Shown here: piece by piece, positions 17,036-27,308 of the stretch
Layout: each line of letters begins with the position of its first letter
Numbering within the stretch: position 1 is the stretch's first letter
Assembly: GCA_024234635.1 (NCBI GenBank)
Contig: JACKNX010000002.1
Span: 248,001-312,000, forward strand
From: Pseudomonadales bacterium
Lineage (GTDB): Bacteria; Pseudomonadota; Gammaproteobacteria; Pseudomonadales; Azotimanducaceae
Length of the DNA: 64,000 nt
Direction of reading: 5' to 3'
The notes under the pieces: generated by a model
Told to the model about the DNA's origin: nothing
The model's input: the letters and a program-made list of their open reading frames with translations, nothing else
Databases searched by the model: none
Program-made: the position numbers and the translations under genes

Positions 17036-20000
17036 GTGGCACGGCCCGGTGCAGCGCCGCCCTGCCCATCCTGGCGACAACCCCTGGCGGATGCTTTGAC
17101 GGAAGACGCTGAACACGCACCCACGCCTGCACGCGACTGGGAACCATTCCTGCGCAGCAACCTGACACTGCGCCAGTACCACTACTACACCGCGCAGCGC
17201 GTCACACCGGCAATTCCGGTACAACGTCTGCTGCACAGCATCACCATTCCCGGCCATCTCGGTGCGTTTTTCGATACCGCCTGGCAACGGGTCGCCCTGG
17301 CCGCGGACGCATTGCGCACGGTACTGCGTGTCGACGACGGTATTCCTCGAATCGACTTCGAATCCGCGTTCGTACCGCTGATTCACACGACGCTCGAGGC
17401 CGGCGACGGCCTGGGCGAACGGGTCGAAGCCTGGGCCCGCCAGGGTTTCCTGCGTTTCGATCCCGGCGACATCCTCTACCGCAGCGCGCTGGTGCACGTC
17501 AGCGACGGATCACTCATCTGGCTCTTGACCTGCAGTCACATGGTGGGCGACGGACGGTCGTTTGATCTCATCCTCGAGAACCTTCGCCGCATCCTCTTTG
17601 GCATGGCCAGCGGAGAGCCCCTGCCGCCCTTGCGGTTCGCCTCACTCCAGGCCGACATGTCACGGGAACGCCAGCGTGATCTCGACTGGCTCGCCAGACA
17701 CGGCAGCGGCGATCCATGGGTGGAACACCTGGCTGGCTGGCGCGGTCCGTTCTCCCTGTTCGGTGTACCCGTTCCCCACGACATCGGCACGAAACAACGA
17801 CGCGTGACCATGTTTTCGCTTGCGCTCACCCGGCATCTGTTTGCACAGGCCCGTTCAGCACACTGGTTCCATCGTTCCCCCGAAATCACCGTAGCCAACC
17901 TGTTCATCGCCCTGACCGCCGTCTGGGTATGGCGGCACGGCGGGCCTTCCCGCATGGTCATCGGCGTCCCTTTTCATGGCAGGCGCCCGCAGGACGCCGA
18001 TCTCATCGCCTTCAAGTCCGGCGTGCTGCCCGTGCGCGTTGCCATTGCACCCGGGCAGCCGTTTGCCGACCTGGTGGCCGCCGTGCACGCGGAAATGCGC
18101 GTGTGCCGCCAGGTAGACGCGCCTTCGGTCGGCAACAGTTTCCACGACCCGGTCTACCAGGTGGCCTGCAACTTCATGTACCAGGACGAATCCGCGGTGC
18201 CGCAGGACAGGACTTTCGCCCGCTTCGAGGTCCCGCCTCCGCTCGGCGATCCCGAATGTGTCTCCACGCAGCAGACCTCCCGGCCGGACCTGCCCGGCGC
18301 CATGCGCATCACGATGGTGCTGCGGGAGGACGTCATACGGCACCTGGACCTGCAGACGTTGAGCGACGGCTTCCGCGCCGGCCTGGAACAGGTGCTGGAC
18401 GATGCGGAGCTACCGGTGCGGCATATACGCTTCTCCGAAGCGAACGAGGTGCGGCGCCTGCTGGCGCGTGGCACGCCGGCCACGAGCCGGGTTGCCGTGG
18501 ACTGGCTGAGCAACTGGGTCAACGCCCTGCCCCAGTGGCGGGACAGGGCGGCGCTCATTCACGAAGACGACGTGGTCACTCACGGCTGGCTGCATGCGGC
18601 CGCGGGTCAGTGGGCACGGCTGTTGACGAATCTGCCCACGCATCGCGGTGACCGGGTCATCGTCTGGGCGCCTGCGGACGCCACGTACGCCGCAGCCTGG
18701 ATTGCCATGGCGGGTACCGGTCTCGTCCATGTTCCTGTTCACCACGACATGCCAACACACCACGTGCTGACGATAGCGGACGCTGTCGACGCAACGCTCG
18801 TGCTCTGCGCTGCCGACCGACAGGCGCGCTTCGCCGGTACGAGGTTGCAGGCAGTACCCCTGTGCATGCACGCCGTCGCGCAGCTGCTGCCGCTGCCCAT
18901 GGTTGATCCACAGCCGTGGGAAACAACCCACATCTTTCATACCTCGGGTTCAACGGGGCAGCCCAAGGCGATTGCCGTCACCCATGGCGCGCTCGCGGCC
19001 AGCCTGCGCAGCTGGATTCAGGCCAACGCGCTGCAACCGGGCGAGCGCCTCTTCCATTTCTACGCCACGACGTTCGATCCCTGGCTGACCGGTCTTCTCG
19101 CCGTTCTCATGCTCGGCGGCGTGTGCGTATCGACCCGTCATGGCATACCGCCAACGGCGGAAGCGCTACAGTCCCTGCTGCGGCGGCATGCCGTTCATAC
19201 CCTGTGCACGCCAACCGCCTACTTCCACGCCCTGTATGACATGCCGTTGCCCCACGGCGTGCGGCGCTGGATCGTCGGCGGTGAGTCGCTGGCGGCTGAC
19301 AAGGCGATGCGGTTCATCGCCGCACACCCGGAAACCGCGCTCATCAATGCGTACGGTCCGACAGAAACCACGATCTGGGCATCGATCCTTGCCGTCGCGC
19401 CCGCGCACGCAAACGCCGTGCCCATTGGCGGACCACTGCCAACCTGCGGTTTCCGCGTGTGCGACGAACGGGGTGACACCGTGCCGTGCGGGGTGCCGGG
19501 CGAACTCTGGATCACCGGTGCGCAGCTGGCCATCGGCTATTACGGCGATCCGGAACTCACCGCCCGCCAGTTCGTGAACCGTGACGGACAGCGCTGGTAT
19601 CGCACCGGCGATCTCGTGCGCTGGCGACTGGATGGTGATCTGGACTTCATGGGCCGCCTCGATCGCCAGGTGCAGATACGCGGCCACCGCGTGGAGCCAG
19701 CCGAAATCGAACAGGTGCTCCGTCAACAGCCCGGCATACGCGACGCCCTCGTCATCCCCATCCGCGACGACGCCACCACCAGCCTGTGCGCCTACCTGTT
19801 GGGTGACGACGGGGCCGCCTTGCCGTCGGCAACGGTGCTGCGCGGCGCGCTGCTCGAGCAACTGGCCGATTTCAAGGTGCCGCGTTTCATGCTACTGCTG
19901 GACGCTTTTCCGTACGGCAGCAACGGCAAGGTGGATGTCGCGCGACTGCCCCGACCTGAACCGGGTGACCGGCAGTCGACACAGGACACATTGCCAACGT

Positions 20001-20998
20001 TGACACACTGGGATGTGCGCCTGCTGTTCGAGCAGATTCTTGGCCTGCCCCGTATCGGCGTCGAGGAAAATTTCTTTGAACTCGGCGGCGATTCGCTGTC
20101 GCTCATCGAACTGCTGGCGGCTGTTGAGCGACGCTTCGGGCGCAATCTGGATGCAACACAGGTGATGCAGCGGCCGACGATTGGTGGCCTGGCGCCTTTG
20201 CTGAATGGCGCCGGCAGCGGCGCCGCAGGGCTCGTCGTGACGCTGAAACGGGGCGTGCGCGAACCGCTCTTCTGCATCCCGGGTGCGGGCGGGATCGGGG
20301 TGGAGTTCTACCCCCTGTCGCGCCGCCTGCCGGACGACAGGCCCGTGGTTGTCCTGCGCTCTTCCGGAACCGACGGCAACTCCGCCCCGCCCACCAGCGC
20401 GAAGCAACTGGTTGATGAGCACGTGGCGCACATTCTGCGCTACCGCACGGAGCACCCGACCACGGCGCCGGTGTACCTTGCCGGTTATTCACTGGGGGGG
20501 ATTTTCGCCTGGGAGGTCGCGCAGCGCCTGAGCGCGCAGGGCATACCCATCGGCCACGTCATACTGATCGATGCACACATCGCCACCGCAGCCGGGCGTG
20601 CACTCACCCGGCGACCGGCGCGCGGACTGCGTACACGGTTTCGTGAATGGGCGTTCGGCACGCCGCAAACTATTGAAATGCGCCAACTGGCGGCCCAATT
20701 CACCCACGCGTTTCGCTCCGGGACGCCGATGGCCGCCGCATCACTCGGACGTTACAACCTGCTCGCGCAGACAGCGCTCTTCGGGGAGATCGTCAGCACG
20801 CCCGCCACGTTCCCCGCCACGTATTTTCTGGCCGCATCCGGTGATCGGCACCAGTATGCAAAGGCATGGCAGGCGCTGGCACCCAAGCTTGTCGTGCACA
20901 CCATCGACGGCGATCACCAGGGGGATGCCGCCATCGTCCGGGAGCCGAACGTCGCGCGCATGGCGATGCTGATCAGTGAGCTTCTGGCAGGTTGCTGA
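17036..20998 (+). CDS. Free-standing C-A-T-TE nonribosomal peptide synthetase
   Basis: About 1,320 residues with one complete module. Condensation domain (about 40-460): active motif SHMVGDGRS, His168, in place of the usual HHxxxDG. Adenylation domain (about 490-975): [11 protein letters not shown] (635-645), NAYGPTETT (771-779), YRTGDLVRW (855-863) and the Lys of YGSNGKVD (964). Carrier domain (about 990-1055): [10 protein letters not shown], Ser1020. Thioesterase (about 1075-1320): GYSLGG with Ser1152, Asp1179 and His1294. FDPW at 680-683 keeps the Asp that usually contacts an alpha-amino group, suggesting an amino-acid substrate. Such a lone module may join one amino acid to an acyl or amine partner and release it. 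The GTG at 17036 is used; TTG at 17096 behind TGGCGG is possible. No phosphopantetheinyl transferase or MbtH gene is nearby. Confidence 0.92.
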   Translation: MARPGAAPPCPSWRQPLADALTEDAEHAPTPARDWEPFLRSNLTLRQYHYYTAQRVTPAIPVQRLLHSITIPGHLGAFFDTAWQRVALAADALRTVLRVDDGIPRIDFESAFVPLIHTTLEAGDGLGERVEAWARQGFLRFDPGDILYRSALVHVSDGSLIWLLTCSHMVGDGRSFDLILENLRRILFGMASGEPLPPLRFASLQADMSRERQRDLDWLARHGSGDPWVEHLAGWRGPFSLFGVPVPHDIGTKQRRVTMFSLALTRHLFAQARSAHWFHRSPEITVANLFIALTAVWVWRHGGPSRMVIGVPFHGRRPQDADLIAFKSGVLPVRVAIAPGQPFADLVAAVHAEMRVCRQVDAPSVGNSFHDPVYQVACNFMYQDESAVPQDRTFARFEVPPPLGDPECVSTQQTSRPDLPGAMRITMVLREDVIRHLDLQTLSDGFRAGLEQVLDDAELPVRHIRFSEANEVRRLLARGTPATSRVAVDWLSNWVNALPQWRDRAALIHEDDVVTHGWLHAAAGQWARLLTNLPTHRGDRVIVWAPADATYAAAWIAMAGTGLVHVPVHHDMPTHHVLTIADAVDATLVLCAADRQARFAGTRLQAVPLCMHAVAQLLPLPMVDPQPWETTHIFHTSGSTGQPKAIAVTHGALAASLRSWIQANALQPGERLFHFYATTFDPWLTGLLAVLMLGGVCVSTRHGIPPTAEALQSLLRRHAVHTLCTPTAYFHALYDMPLPHGVRRWIVGGESLAADKAMRFIAAHPETALINAYGPTETTIWASILAVAPAHANAVPIGGPLPTCGFRVCDERGDTVPCGVPGELWITGAQLAIGYYGDPELTARQFVNRDGQRWYRTGDLVRWRLDGDLDFMGRLDRQVQIRGHRVEPAEIEQVLRQQPGIRDALVIPIRDDATTSLCAYLLGDDGAALPSATVLRGALLEQLADFKVPRFMLLLDAFPYGSNGKVDVARLPRPEPGDRQSTQDTLPTLTHWDVRLLFEQILGLPRIGVEENFFELGGDSLSLIELLAAVERRFGRNLDATQVMQRPTIGGLAPLLNGAGSGAAGLVVTLKRGVREPLFCIPGAGGIGVEFYPLSRRLPDDRPVVVLRSSGTDGNSAPPTSAKQLVDEHVAHILRYRTEHPTTAPVYLAGYSLGGIFAWEVAQRLSAQGIPIGHVILIDAHIATAAGRALTRRPARGLRTRFREWAFGTPQTIEMRQLAAQFTHAFRSGTPMAAASLGRYNLLAQTALFGEIVSTPATFPATYFLAASGDRHQYAKAWQALAPKLVVHTIDGDHQGDAAIVREPNVARMAMLISELLAGC

Positions 20999-21032
20999 AA
21001 AGGCAGCCTGCCCGGCCAGCCAGGGATCGCTG
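20993..21032 (+). repeat. Dispersed hairpin repeat, copy 1
   Basis: TGCTGAAAAGGCAGCCTG and the following CCAGCCAGGG match two other places in the window (minus strand near 23,471-23,516; plus strand near 50,250-50,285). Here the repeat begins on the stop codon of the peptide synthetase and fills the 44-nt gap to the convergent dehydrogenase gene, so it may act in transcript ending. Confidence 0.6.
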
Positions 21033-21042
21033 ACCCGTCCGC

Positions 21043-22650
21043 TCAATCGTCCAACAGACTGTCGAGCCGCTGCTTGATCTGTTCAGCCACGAACAGCGCC
21101 AGCGCCTGCAACGTGCTGGTGGGGTTCACGCCACCGGAGGTGACAAACAGACTGCTGTCGGCGATGAACAGGTTCTTCACATCGTGGCAGCGCCCCCAGG
21201 CATTGGTCACCGAGCGCGCCGGATCGTTGCCCATGCGCGCCGTGCCCATGATATGGCCGCTGGACACACCGGACGTGATGGTCGGCGACACCGCCACCGC
21301 GCCCGCCGCTTTGAGAACCTCCGTCGCCCGTTCACCGGCATGTTTCAACATGCGCAGGCTGTTCTCCCCCAGGCGATAGTTGATGGTCACCCCCGGCATG
21401 CCGTCGCTGTCCGGATGAGCGTGATCGAGGGTGATGCTGTTGCACTCCTCCGCCAGATCTTCGCCGACACCCACGATGGTGGCCGTGCGATCGTACAGCT
21501 CGCGAAAGGCGGCATGATGGCCGGTACCCCAGGGCAGCAGACCACGCGCCAGGCCGCCCTGCGCCGCCGCCACGGGACCATTGCCGCGCACGATCTCGAA
21601 GGTGTAGCCGCGCGCGTAACCGCGCGATGGATCGGTTTCGTAGAACTCCTTGCTCCACAGCGCACACCCGATGGGCCCCTGCCAGCCCTTGAGGGGCTGC
21701 TCGAACACACCCTGATTCAGGGTCATGCAATGCAGCATCAGGTTCTTCCCGACCAGGCCGCTGCGATTGGCGAGCCCGTCCGGAAAGCGCGCGGACGTGG
21801 AGTTGAGCAGCAGCCGCGGCGTACCGATGCCACTGCAGGCCAGAATGACGATGTGCGCCTTCTGTTCGTGTTCGACGCCGTGTTCATCGATGTACACCGC
21901 GCCGCGCGCCATGCCGGCGTCGTCGAGGGTAATCTCCCGCACGCGGCAACGTGTACGCAGCTCCACGCCACGACGAATCGCTTCCGGCCAGTAGGTGACA
22001 TCGGTGCTGGCCTTGGCGCCCTGCGCGCAGCCGATGGAACACGGCCCGAGGTTCAGGCACCGGTCACGGCCGTTGTACGGAACGGTGGCAATGGCGCTTT
22101 CCGATGGCCACCAGTGCCAGCCAAGCCGGTTGAAGCCTCGTGCCACGGTTTCACCCAGCGTGCCGAGAGGCACGGGTGGCAACAGGCCGGCCTTGGGCGG
22201 ACAACCGGGATCACCAGGCAGGCCCGCCACCCCCATCATGCGATCGTTGGTGGCGAAGAACGGCTCGAGATCCCGGTAACTGATGGGCCAGTCGTCGCCC
22301 ACGCCGTCCAGCGTGCGGGTTCGGAAATCGGAAGGATGCAGGCGCGGGAAATGGGCCATGTAGAGGATGGTGCTGCCCCCCACGCCATTGAAATTCACGG
22401 GCTTTACGGGCGACGCGGCGTCGTCCACCGGATAGTCTTCACGCCGGTTGCGCACGTTGGGCACGCCCGAAAAGTCCGGGCGGGACTCCCAGTCCCGGCC
22501 CGTGGTGGGGTAATCCGACTGACGCACCCAGTCGCCCTGCTCCAGGCAGACGATGCGCATCCGCGTATCCGTCAGACTCCAGGCCACGGCGGCGCCGGCG
22601 GCACCCGCGCCAATGATCAGGACATCAACGGTATCGTTCGTCGTGTTCAT
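21043..22650 (-). CDS. GMC-family FAD dehydrogenase, large subunit
   Basis: A 535-residue glucose-methanol-choline oxidoreductase. GAGAAGAAVAWSL (13-25) binds FAD, GVGGSTILYMAHFPR holds the second FAD contact, CSIGCAQGAKAS has the Cys pair seen in gluconate-2-dehydrogenase-like members, and SSGHIMGTARMG plus GGVNPTSTLQALA are the C-terminal catalytic His/Asn region. It should oxidise an alcohol or sugar-type hydroxyl. Its ATG overlaps the stop of a small partner gene by 4 nt (ATGA), so the two form a complex-type dehydrogenase. No twin-arginine signal is on this subunit, and no cytochrome c subunit is nearby. Confidence 0.92.
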   Translation of the reverse strand: MNTTNDTVDVLIIGAGAAGAAVAWSLTDTRMRIVCLEQGDWVRQSDYPTTGRDWESRPDFSGVPNVRNRREDYPVDDAASPVKPVNFNGVGGSTILYMAHFPRLHPSDFRTRTLDGVGDDWPISYRDLEPFFATNDRMMGVAGLPGDPGCPPKAGLLPPVPLGTLGETVARGFNRLGWHWWPSESAIATVPYNGRDRCLNLGPCSIGCAQGAKASTDVTYWPEAIRRGVELRTRCRVREITLDDAGMARGAVYIDEHGVEHEQKAHIVILACSGIGTPRLLLNSTSARFPDGLANRSGLVGKNLMLHCMTLNQGVFEQPLKGWQGPIGCALWSKEFYETDPSRGYARGYTFEIVRGNGPVAAAQGGLARGLLPWGTGHHAAFRELYDRTATIVGVGEDLAEECNSITLDHAHPDSDGMPGVTINYRLGENSLRMLKHAGERATEVLKAAGAVAVSPTITSGVSSGHIMGTARMGNDPARSVTNAWGRCHDVKNLFIADSSLFVTSGGVNPTSTLQALALFVAEQIKQRLDSLLDD

Positions 22651-23111
22651 ACCGTGCGATAGAACGGTGTGCGCGCGCGCACCGGCTCCAGCAGGGACCA
22701 GTCCGTGGGCGCAACATCGTTACCGACGGGAAACGGCGCTCGATCCGGCAGGCCGAGAGCCCGCAGCACACGGTCGTCACGGTAATAGCACGCCGCCACG
22801 GTACTTTCGAACAGGGTCACGAACGCCGGACACTCCGTGCGCAGCGTCGCCACCAGGGAAATCAGCATCTCTGCCGGTAGCGTTTCAGCCGCGGAGTCCC
22901 CCACCTGGGTGGCAAGACCATGCAAGCGCTCGAGTCCGTTGTTGACCACCTCGGCATGGCCGGCGAGCAAGGCAAGGACTTCCTTGACTATGCGCGGGTC
23001 GCTGGCCGATGGCAGGCCGTCCTGTGGGGGAATCATGCATGCAGCGAGCGTCGACAGAATCGTGGACTGTCGCTCACCCAGTGTGCGGTCGGTTGCGATG
23101 GTCTGTGTCAT
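22647..23111 (-). CDS. Small subunit of the GMC dehydrogenase (gluconate 2-dehydrogenase subunit 3-like)
   Basis: A 154-residue helical protein. ILSTLAACMIPPQDGLPSASDP is the typical opening of the gluconate 2-dehydrogenase subunit 3 family, and the region AACYYRDDRVLRALGLPDRAPFP closes it. Family members escort or stabilise the FAD subunit. It overlaps the large-subunit gene by ATGA. Family members are often twin-arginine exported; here no clear RR motif or signal peptide is seen, so the pair may stay in the cytoplasm. Confidence 0.8.
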   Translation of the reverse strand: MTQTIATDRTLGERQSTILSTLAACMIPPQDGLPSASDPRIVKEVLALLAGHAEVVNNGLERLHGLATQVGDSAAETLPAEMLISLVATLRTECPAFVTLFESTVAACYYRDDRVLRALGLPDRAPFPVGNDVAPTDWSLLEPVRARTPFYRTV

Positions 23112-23723
23112 GGGCAGATGGTAGGGGTTTAGTCACAGGAACGGAATGGCACGCCCCGTCTCAAGGCGTTCACTCGTCGCCGCGCCACGTCGGCGCAGCG
23201 CCCTGCGCACCTTCTCCCGTCATGGCTGCGTCGGCAACGGCAGCGTGGGTCCAGGGAACAGTGGTCCGATCGGCAGGGTGCCGTCCGCCTTGCTCCGCAA
23301 GCGTGACGTGCCACCTGGAATACCGACGCAACCAGCGCAATGGAACCGTTTGGGGCGACGATCCATCCCTCCTGTGCGTAGCAGGATGCTGAAAAAGTCC
23401 ATCCTGGACTTGTTTCAGCAGTCGTCGGCTTCGCCGACTCGCGCCAGATGCAGCGTTTTCCGCTGCATTTTCGGGCCAGCTGTCCCCGACTGGCATACCA
23501 GGCTGCTTTTTCAGCAGCCTCTCATGGAACTTCAGTTCCATGCGCGACAGCGCTGGCAATCGCAACGTGGCAGGCTGCTAGTGCCACAGACCAATGCCAC
23601 ACGCTGCGTTGCACCCGCAGACTGTCCTTTCGCATCACTGAAAGCCGTTGCGCGCACGAGTAGTCTGGCTGGCAGCAGTCACACCAGCAGGCAGCATCAT
23701 TTTCAGCACGAGTGCGAGTCGCG
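23112..23723. other. 612-nt intergenic region filled by hairpins and repeats
   Basis: No credible gene: short open frames on both strands lack ribosome sites and family patterns. From 23,387 to 23,580 there is a chain of hairpins described in the next entries. The rest (23,112-23,380 and 23,581-23,723) shows nothing I can name; it must contain the promoter of the two-subunit dehydrogenase. Confidence 0.7.
23387..23569 (-). repeat. Dispersed hairpin repeat, copy 2 (long form)
   Basis: Bounded by inverted TGCTGAAAAAG (23,387-23,397) and CTTTTTCAGCA (23,506-23,516). Four perfect stem-loops lie in a row: AAGTCC/GGACTT (23,395-23,411), GTCGGC/GCCGAC (23,424-23,438), ATGCAGCG/CGCTGCAT (23,448-23,468) and ATGGAAC/GTTCCAT (23,524-23,541). 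It ends in CGCTGGCAATCGCAACGTG (23,551-23,569), which is identical at 50,403-50,421. On the minus strand it lies about 200 nt after the APC permease stop. Probably a non-autonomous repeat or RNA-level terminator/processing element. Confidence 0.65.
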
Positions 23724-25187
23724 TCACGGCGATCGCCGTGCCCCCAGCCAACCCACCAGACCACCCAGAAAGCGCATGCGCCGACGCGCCAGCCGATGCA
23801 GCGCCCGTTCCGTATCCGTGATCCAGCTCATGGCCTGAGGCAGCAGATGTCCCGGCGCCATGACGCTGTAGAAAACCGCGCCCGCCAGAAGCACCGCAAC
23901 ACCAGACGCGCGGGCCTGTGCCGGTGTCGCGATCAGCAGGCCCAGACAGATGAGCAGGGCAACAAACGGCAGCACACGATGCAACAGACCCACGGACACG
24001 TCGGACTGGCGATGCAGGCGGATCAAGGCCAGCGCGCTGACCAGGAAGGCAAATGTCAGATTGAACACGGCGAAAGAGATGAGCGAACCGATCTGATCGA
24101 TGAACACCAGCGGAATGGCAATACCGGCCTGGGTCATGAGCGCCACATGCGGTGTATGCCGCGTGGGATGCAGGCGCGCCAGTGCGTGCGGCAGCAGGCC
24201 GTCCGCCGCCATGGCATAGGCCAGGCGCGAGGAGCCGAGGATGTCAGACTCGTCCGATCCGGTGACGGAGACGATGGCACCAAGGGTGACCAGCAGCACG
24301 CCGCCCGCACCAAACAGCGTGGTTGCCGCGAGCGTCAGTGGCGCCTTGCTCAGCGCAAGCTCGGCGGACGGAATCAGCGCATAGATGACAAAGTTGGTGG
24401 TGAGGTAGAACAAGGTGACAACGGCCATGCCGGCAGCCAGCGCCCGGGGAATGGTTCGCTGCGGATCGCGCACCTCGCCGGTTGGCACCGTTGTCAGTTC
24501 AAAACCCGCGTACGCCCAGAAGATCAGCACCAGCGCAGTGCTGAATCCGGAAAATCCGTTGGGCGCAAACGGCGTCAGGTTGGCGGCGACCACGCCCGGA
24601 TGGGTGGCCAGGTGATATCCGCCAACCAGAACGATGGCAAACAGTGGCAACAGCTTCAGCGCGGTAAGCGCATCGTTCACCCGACCTGCGGCGCGCACGC
24701 TCAACACATTGACGCCCGTCAGGCCGACAACGAAGGTGACGCGCAAAACCAGTGCAACCGCCGGGTCGAGGTGCACCAGCACGCCCAGATAGTTGGTGAA
24801 AGCGATGGCAAAAACCGGGATGGCCGTGAGCTCGGCAATCCACATGGACCAGCCTGCCAGGAAGCCGGCCAGCGGGCCGAAGGCCCGGTGCGCGTAGGCA
24901 TACGGGCCGCCAACGGCAGGCACGAGGCGGGCGCATTCCGCCAACGTCAGCGCAAGCAGTGTCGCGAGGCCGCCCGCAACCACCCACGCCACCAGCGAGG
25001 CAGGTCCGAGAATGCCGGCGGTAATCGCCGCTGCGATATAGATATCCGCACCGACAATGGCGCCAACCGTGATGTTGGTGACATCGAAGAAGGTCAGCGC
25101 CTTCTCGAAGCCGGGAGATTCCTCACCCAATTCATAGTCCTGCAAGCCCGCACGGTCACTATCCCGGAGCCGCGACGGTTCGCCCAT
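23724..25187 (-). CDS. APC-family amino acid/polyamine permease
   Basis: A 487-residue transporter with about twelve hydrophobic helices. The opening FEKALTFFDVTNITVGAIVGADIYI is the APC helix-1 signature with its unwound G-x-G-type region. ALTLAECARLVPAVGGPYAYAHRAFGPLAGF is the strongly conserved helix 3 region, and FWAYAGFELTTVPTGEVRDPQRTIPRAL the helix 6-7 region. It imports or exchanges amino acids or amines across the inner membrane; the substrate is not predictable. The ATG at 25187 is chosen because further upstream sequence would overlap the divergent efflux operon and lacks family similarity. No clear ribosome site. Confidence 0.88.
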   Translation of the reverse strand: MGEPSRLRDSDRAGLQDYELGEESPGFEKALTFFDVTNITVGAIVGADIYIAAAITAGILGPASLVAWVVAGGLATLLALTLAECARLVPAVGGPYAYAHRAFGPLAGFLAGWSMWIAELTAIPVFAIAFTNYLGVLVHLDPAVALVLRVTFVVGLTGVNVLSVRAAGRVNDALTALKLLPLFAIVLVGGYHLATHPGVVAANLTPFAPNGFSGFSTALVLIFWAYAGFELTTVPTGEVRDPQRTIPRALAAGMAVVTLFYLTTNFVIYALIPSAELALSKAPLTLAATTLFGAGGVLLVTLGAIVSVTGSDESDILGSSRLAYAMAADGLLPHALARLHPTRHTPHVALMTQAGIAIPLVFIDQIGSLISFAVFNLTFAFLVSALALIRLHRQSDVSVGLLHRVLPFVALLICLGLLIATPAQARASGVAVLLAGAVFYSVMAPGHLLPQAMSWITDTERALHRLARRRMRFLGGLVGWLGARRSP

Positions 25188-25317
25188 CCGCACTGGCCGC
25201 AACGACCCGCCGGGCAACCGCACCCGCGCAGCGGCAACCCCCCGGAAATCCGCATTGGTCGGGAGCCGTTCAGGCGGGCTTGATAGACTGCCGCCGCAGC
25301 ACAGGAATCCATCCACC

Positions 25318-26595
25318 ATGACCGAGACCCTCAACGAGGGAGAACCGCTGGAACCCCTGCGGACTGGCCGCTCCCGGGGACCGTGGCGGCGACGCATGCC
25401 GTTCCTTCTGCTGGTGCTGGTGGCAATCGTGCTGCTTGCCACGCTGCCTCTGCTCGACCACGACGAGGCGAAGATCACCTACCTCACTGCGCCGGTGAGC
25501 CGTGGCAATCTGCAGCTCACGGTATCCGCCACCGGCACCCTGCAGCCGGTGAACCAGGTGGACGTGGGCACGGAGGTTTCCGGGACCATCCGTTCGGTGG
25601 CGGTGGACTACAACGACCGGGTGACACGCGGGCAGGTGCTGGCGCGGCTCGATACCGAGGAACTCCAGGCGCAGGTCCTGCAGTCCGAGGCAAATCTCGC
25701 CGCTGCCCGTGCCCATGTCAGCCTCGCCCAGGCCACCGTGGAGGAAACGCGACTCAAGGCCGATCGCTGCCGTACGCTCGCACAACGCGACATGTGCAGT
25801 CAGGACACGCTGGACTCCGCCAGCGCCGCTTACCTGCGCGCCAAGGCGGAACTGGCCAGCGCCGATGCACAGGTCAAGGTGGCCGGCGCTACCCTGGACG
25901 CACAGCGCACGCGTCTGGACAAGGCCGAGATTCGTTCCCCTGTCGACGGTCTGGTGCTGGCGCGCCGCATCGAGCCCGGCCAGACGGTGGCAGCCATGCT
26001 GCAGACACCGGTGCTGTTCGTCCTGGCCGAAGACCTGGCTGACATGGAACTGCACGTTGACATCGACGAAGCGGACGTGGGCATGGTGCGGGAAGGTCAG
26101 ACGGCACACTTTACGGTGGATGCCTACCCGGAGCGCAGCTTTCCCGCCACCATCACGCAGGTACGCTTCTCCCCCCGGGAAACCAACGGCGTCGTGACCT
26201 ACGAAGCGCTGCTCAGCGTGAACAACCAGGACCTTCTCCTGCGACCGGGCATGACCGCGGTAGCGGACATCCTGGCGCAGCGGGTGGATGACGCGGTACT
26301 GGTCCCCAATGCCGCGCTGCGCTTCGATGCATCCGCCCCGCCGGCCACGGCGGCGTCCCCTGGCTTCCTGAGCCGCCTGCTGCCACATGCCCCGAGGCCG
26401 ACCCGCCACCCGGAGGCGGACGCCGGGGCATCACAAAGCACCGAACACACCGTGTGGCTGTTGCGTGATGGCGAACCCGTGGCCACTTCCGTGCGCATCG
26501 GCCTCACCGACGGCATGCACACCGAAATCACCGCCGGGCTGACGCCTGGTGGCGATCCCGTGATTCTCGGCCAGGCACCAGCCGCGGGACCATGA
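25318..26595 (+). CDS. MacA-like membrane fusion protein
   Basis: A 425-residue periplasmic adaptor with one N-terminal membrane helix (RRRMPFLLLVLVAIVLLATLP, about 25-44). The lipoyl halves are GTLQPVNQVDVGTEVSGTI and RSPVDGLVLARRIEPGQTV, separated by a coiled-coil hairpin (residues about 105-195). A beta-barrel region follows (HVDIDEADVGMVREGQTAHF). It bridges an ABC pump to an outer-membrane channel. The next two genes, each overlapping by ATGA, supply the ATPase and permease, making a MacAB-type unit. Unlike E. coli MacB, ATPase and permease are separate genes. AGGA stands 11 nt before the ATG. No TolC-type gene is present here. Confidence 0.93.
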   Translation: MTETLNEGEPLEPLRTGRSRGPWRRRMPFLLLVLVAIVLLATLPLLDHDEAKITYLTAPVSRGNLQLTVSATGTLQPVNQVDVGTEVSGTIRSVAVDYNDRVTRGQVLARLDTEELQAQVLQSEANLAAARAHVSLAQATVEETRLKADRCRTLAQRDMCSQDTLDSASAAYLRAKAELASADAQVKVAGATLDAQRTRLDKAEIRSPVDGLVLARRIEPGQTVAAMLQTPVLFVLAEDLADMELHVDIDEADVGMVREGQTAHFTVDAYPERSFPATITQVRFSPRETNGVVTYEALLSVNNQDLLLRPGMTAVADILAQRVDDAVLVPNAALRFDASAPPATAASPGFLSRLLPHAPRPTRHPEADAGASQSTEHTVWLLRDGEPVATSVRIGLTDGMHTEITAGLTPGGDPVILGQAPAAGP

Positions 26596-27308
26596 CAACC
26601 GCCTCGACAACCATGCCGATGATTCGCCTGCGTGGCATCTGCCGGGTCTACGGCAGCGGGCAGGCGACCACGTGGGCGTTGCGCGACGTGAACCTGGACA
26701 TCGATGCCGGCGAATTCGTCGCGGTGATGGGGCCGAGCGGCTCCGGCAAATCGACCTGCATGAACATCATCGGCTGCCTGGACACGCCAAGCCGCGGTTC
26801 CTATCACTTCCGCGGCGTGGATGTGTGCCAACTCGATCGCAACGCGCGGGCGTTGTTGCGACGCCACTACCTCGGCTTCGTGTTCCAGGGTTACAACCTG
26901 CTCAGCCGCACCACGGCCCTGGAAAACGTCGAACTGCCGCTGGTCTACCAGGGCGTGTCACGCGGCGAACGGCGTCGTCGGGTACAGGCGGCGCTGGCCG
27001 CCGTTGGTCTGGAGGGACGCGAACACCATACCCCGGCGGAACTGTCGGGCGGTCAGATGCAGCGGGTAGCCATCGCGCGTGCCATCATCAGCAGTCCGTC
27101 GGTACTGCTTGCCGACGAACCCACCGGCAACCTCGACACCGCCCGCAGTCGCGAGATCATGGAACTGCTTTCCCGTCTCAACGCGCAGCAGGGCATCACC
27201 ATCGTGATGGTCACGCACGAAGCCGAAATGGCAGCCTACGCGCAGCGCACGGTGCGCTTCGTCGACGGCCGGGTGGCCAGCGACGCGCTGACCCGGGGCG
27301 CGGCATGA
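26592..27308 (+). CDS. ABC transporter ATPase, MacB/LolD type
   Basis: A 238-residue nucleotide-binding subunit. Walker A GPSGSGKST (51-59), Q-loop FQGYNLL, signature LSGGQMQRVAIARA, Walker B VLLADEPTGNLD and the switch His in MVTHE are all intact. It powers the adjacent permease, driving mechanotransmission-type extrusion of a periplasmic substrate such as a macrolide, siderophore or peptide. The ATG overlaps the adaptor stop, and its own stop overlaps the permease ATG, so all three are translationally coupled. Confidence 0.95.
   Translation: MTTASTTMPMIRLRGICRVYGSGQATTWALRDVNLDIDAGEFVAVMGPSGSGKSTCMNIIGCLDTPSRGSYHFRGVDVCQLDRNARALLRRHYLGFVFQGYNLLSRTTALENVELPLVYQGVSRGERRRRVQAALAAVGLEGREHHTPAELSGGQMQRVAIARAIISSPSVLLADEPTGNLDTARSREIMELLSRLNAQQGITIVMVTHEAEMAAYAQRTVRFVDGRVASDALTRGAA

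Noticed and set aside
23170..23565. 131-codon minus-strand frame in the repeat region
   Set aside because: Runs through the hairpin repeat, lacks a ribosome site and any family pattern.
23387..23569. Insertion sequence
   Set aside because: Inverted ends and hairpins are present but there is no transposase frame inside; called a non-coding repeat instead.
23712..25283. 523-codon plus-strand frame
   Set aside because: Gln/Arg/His-rich shadow of the APC permease gene.
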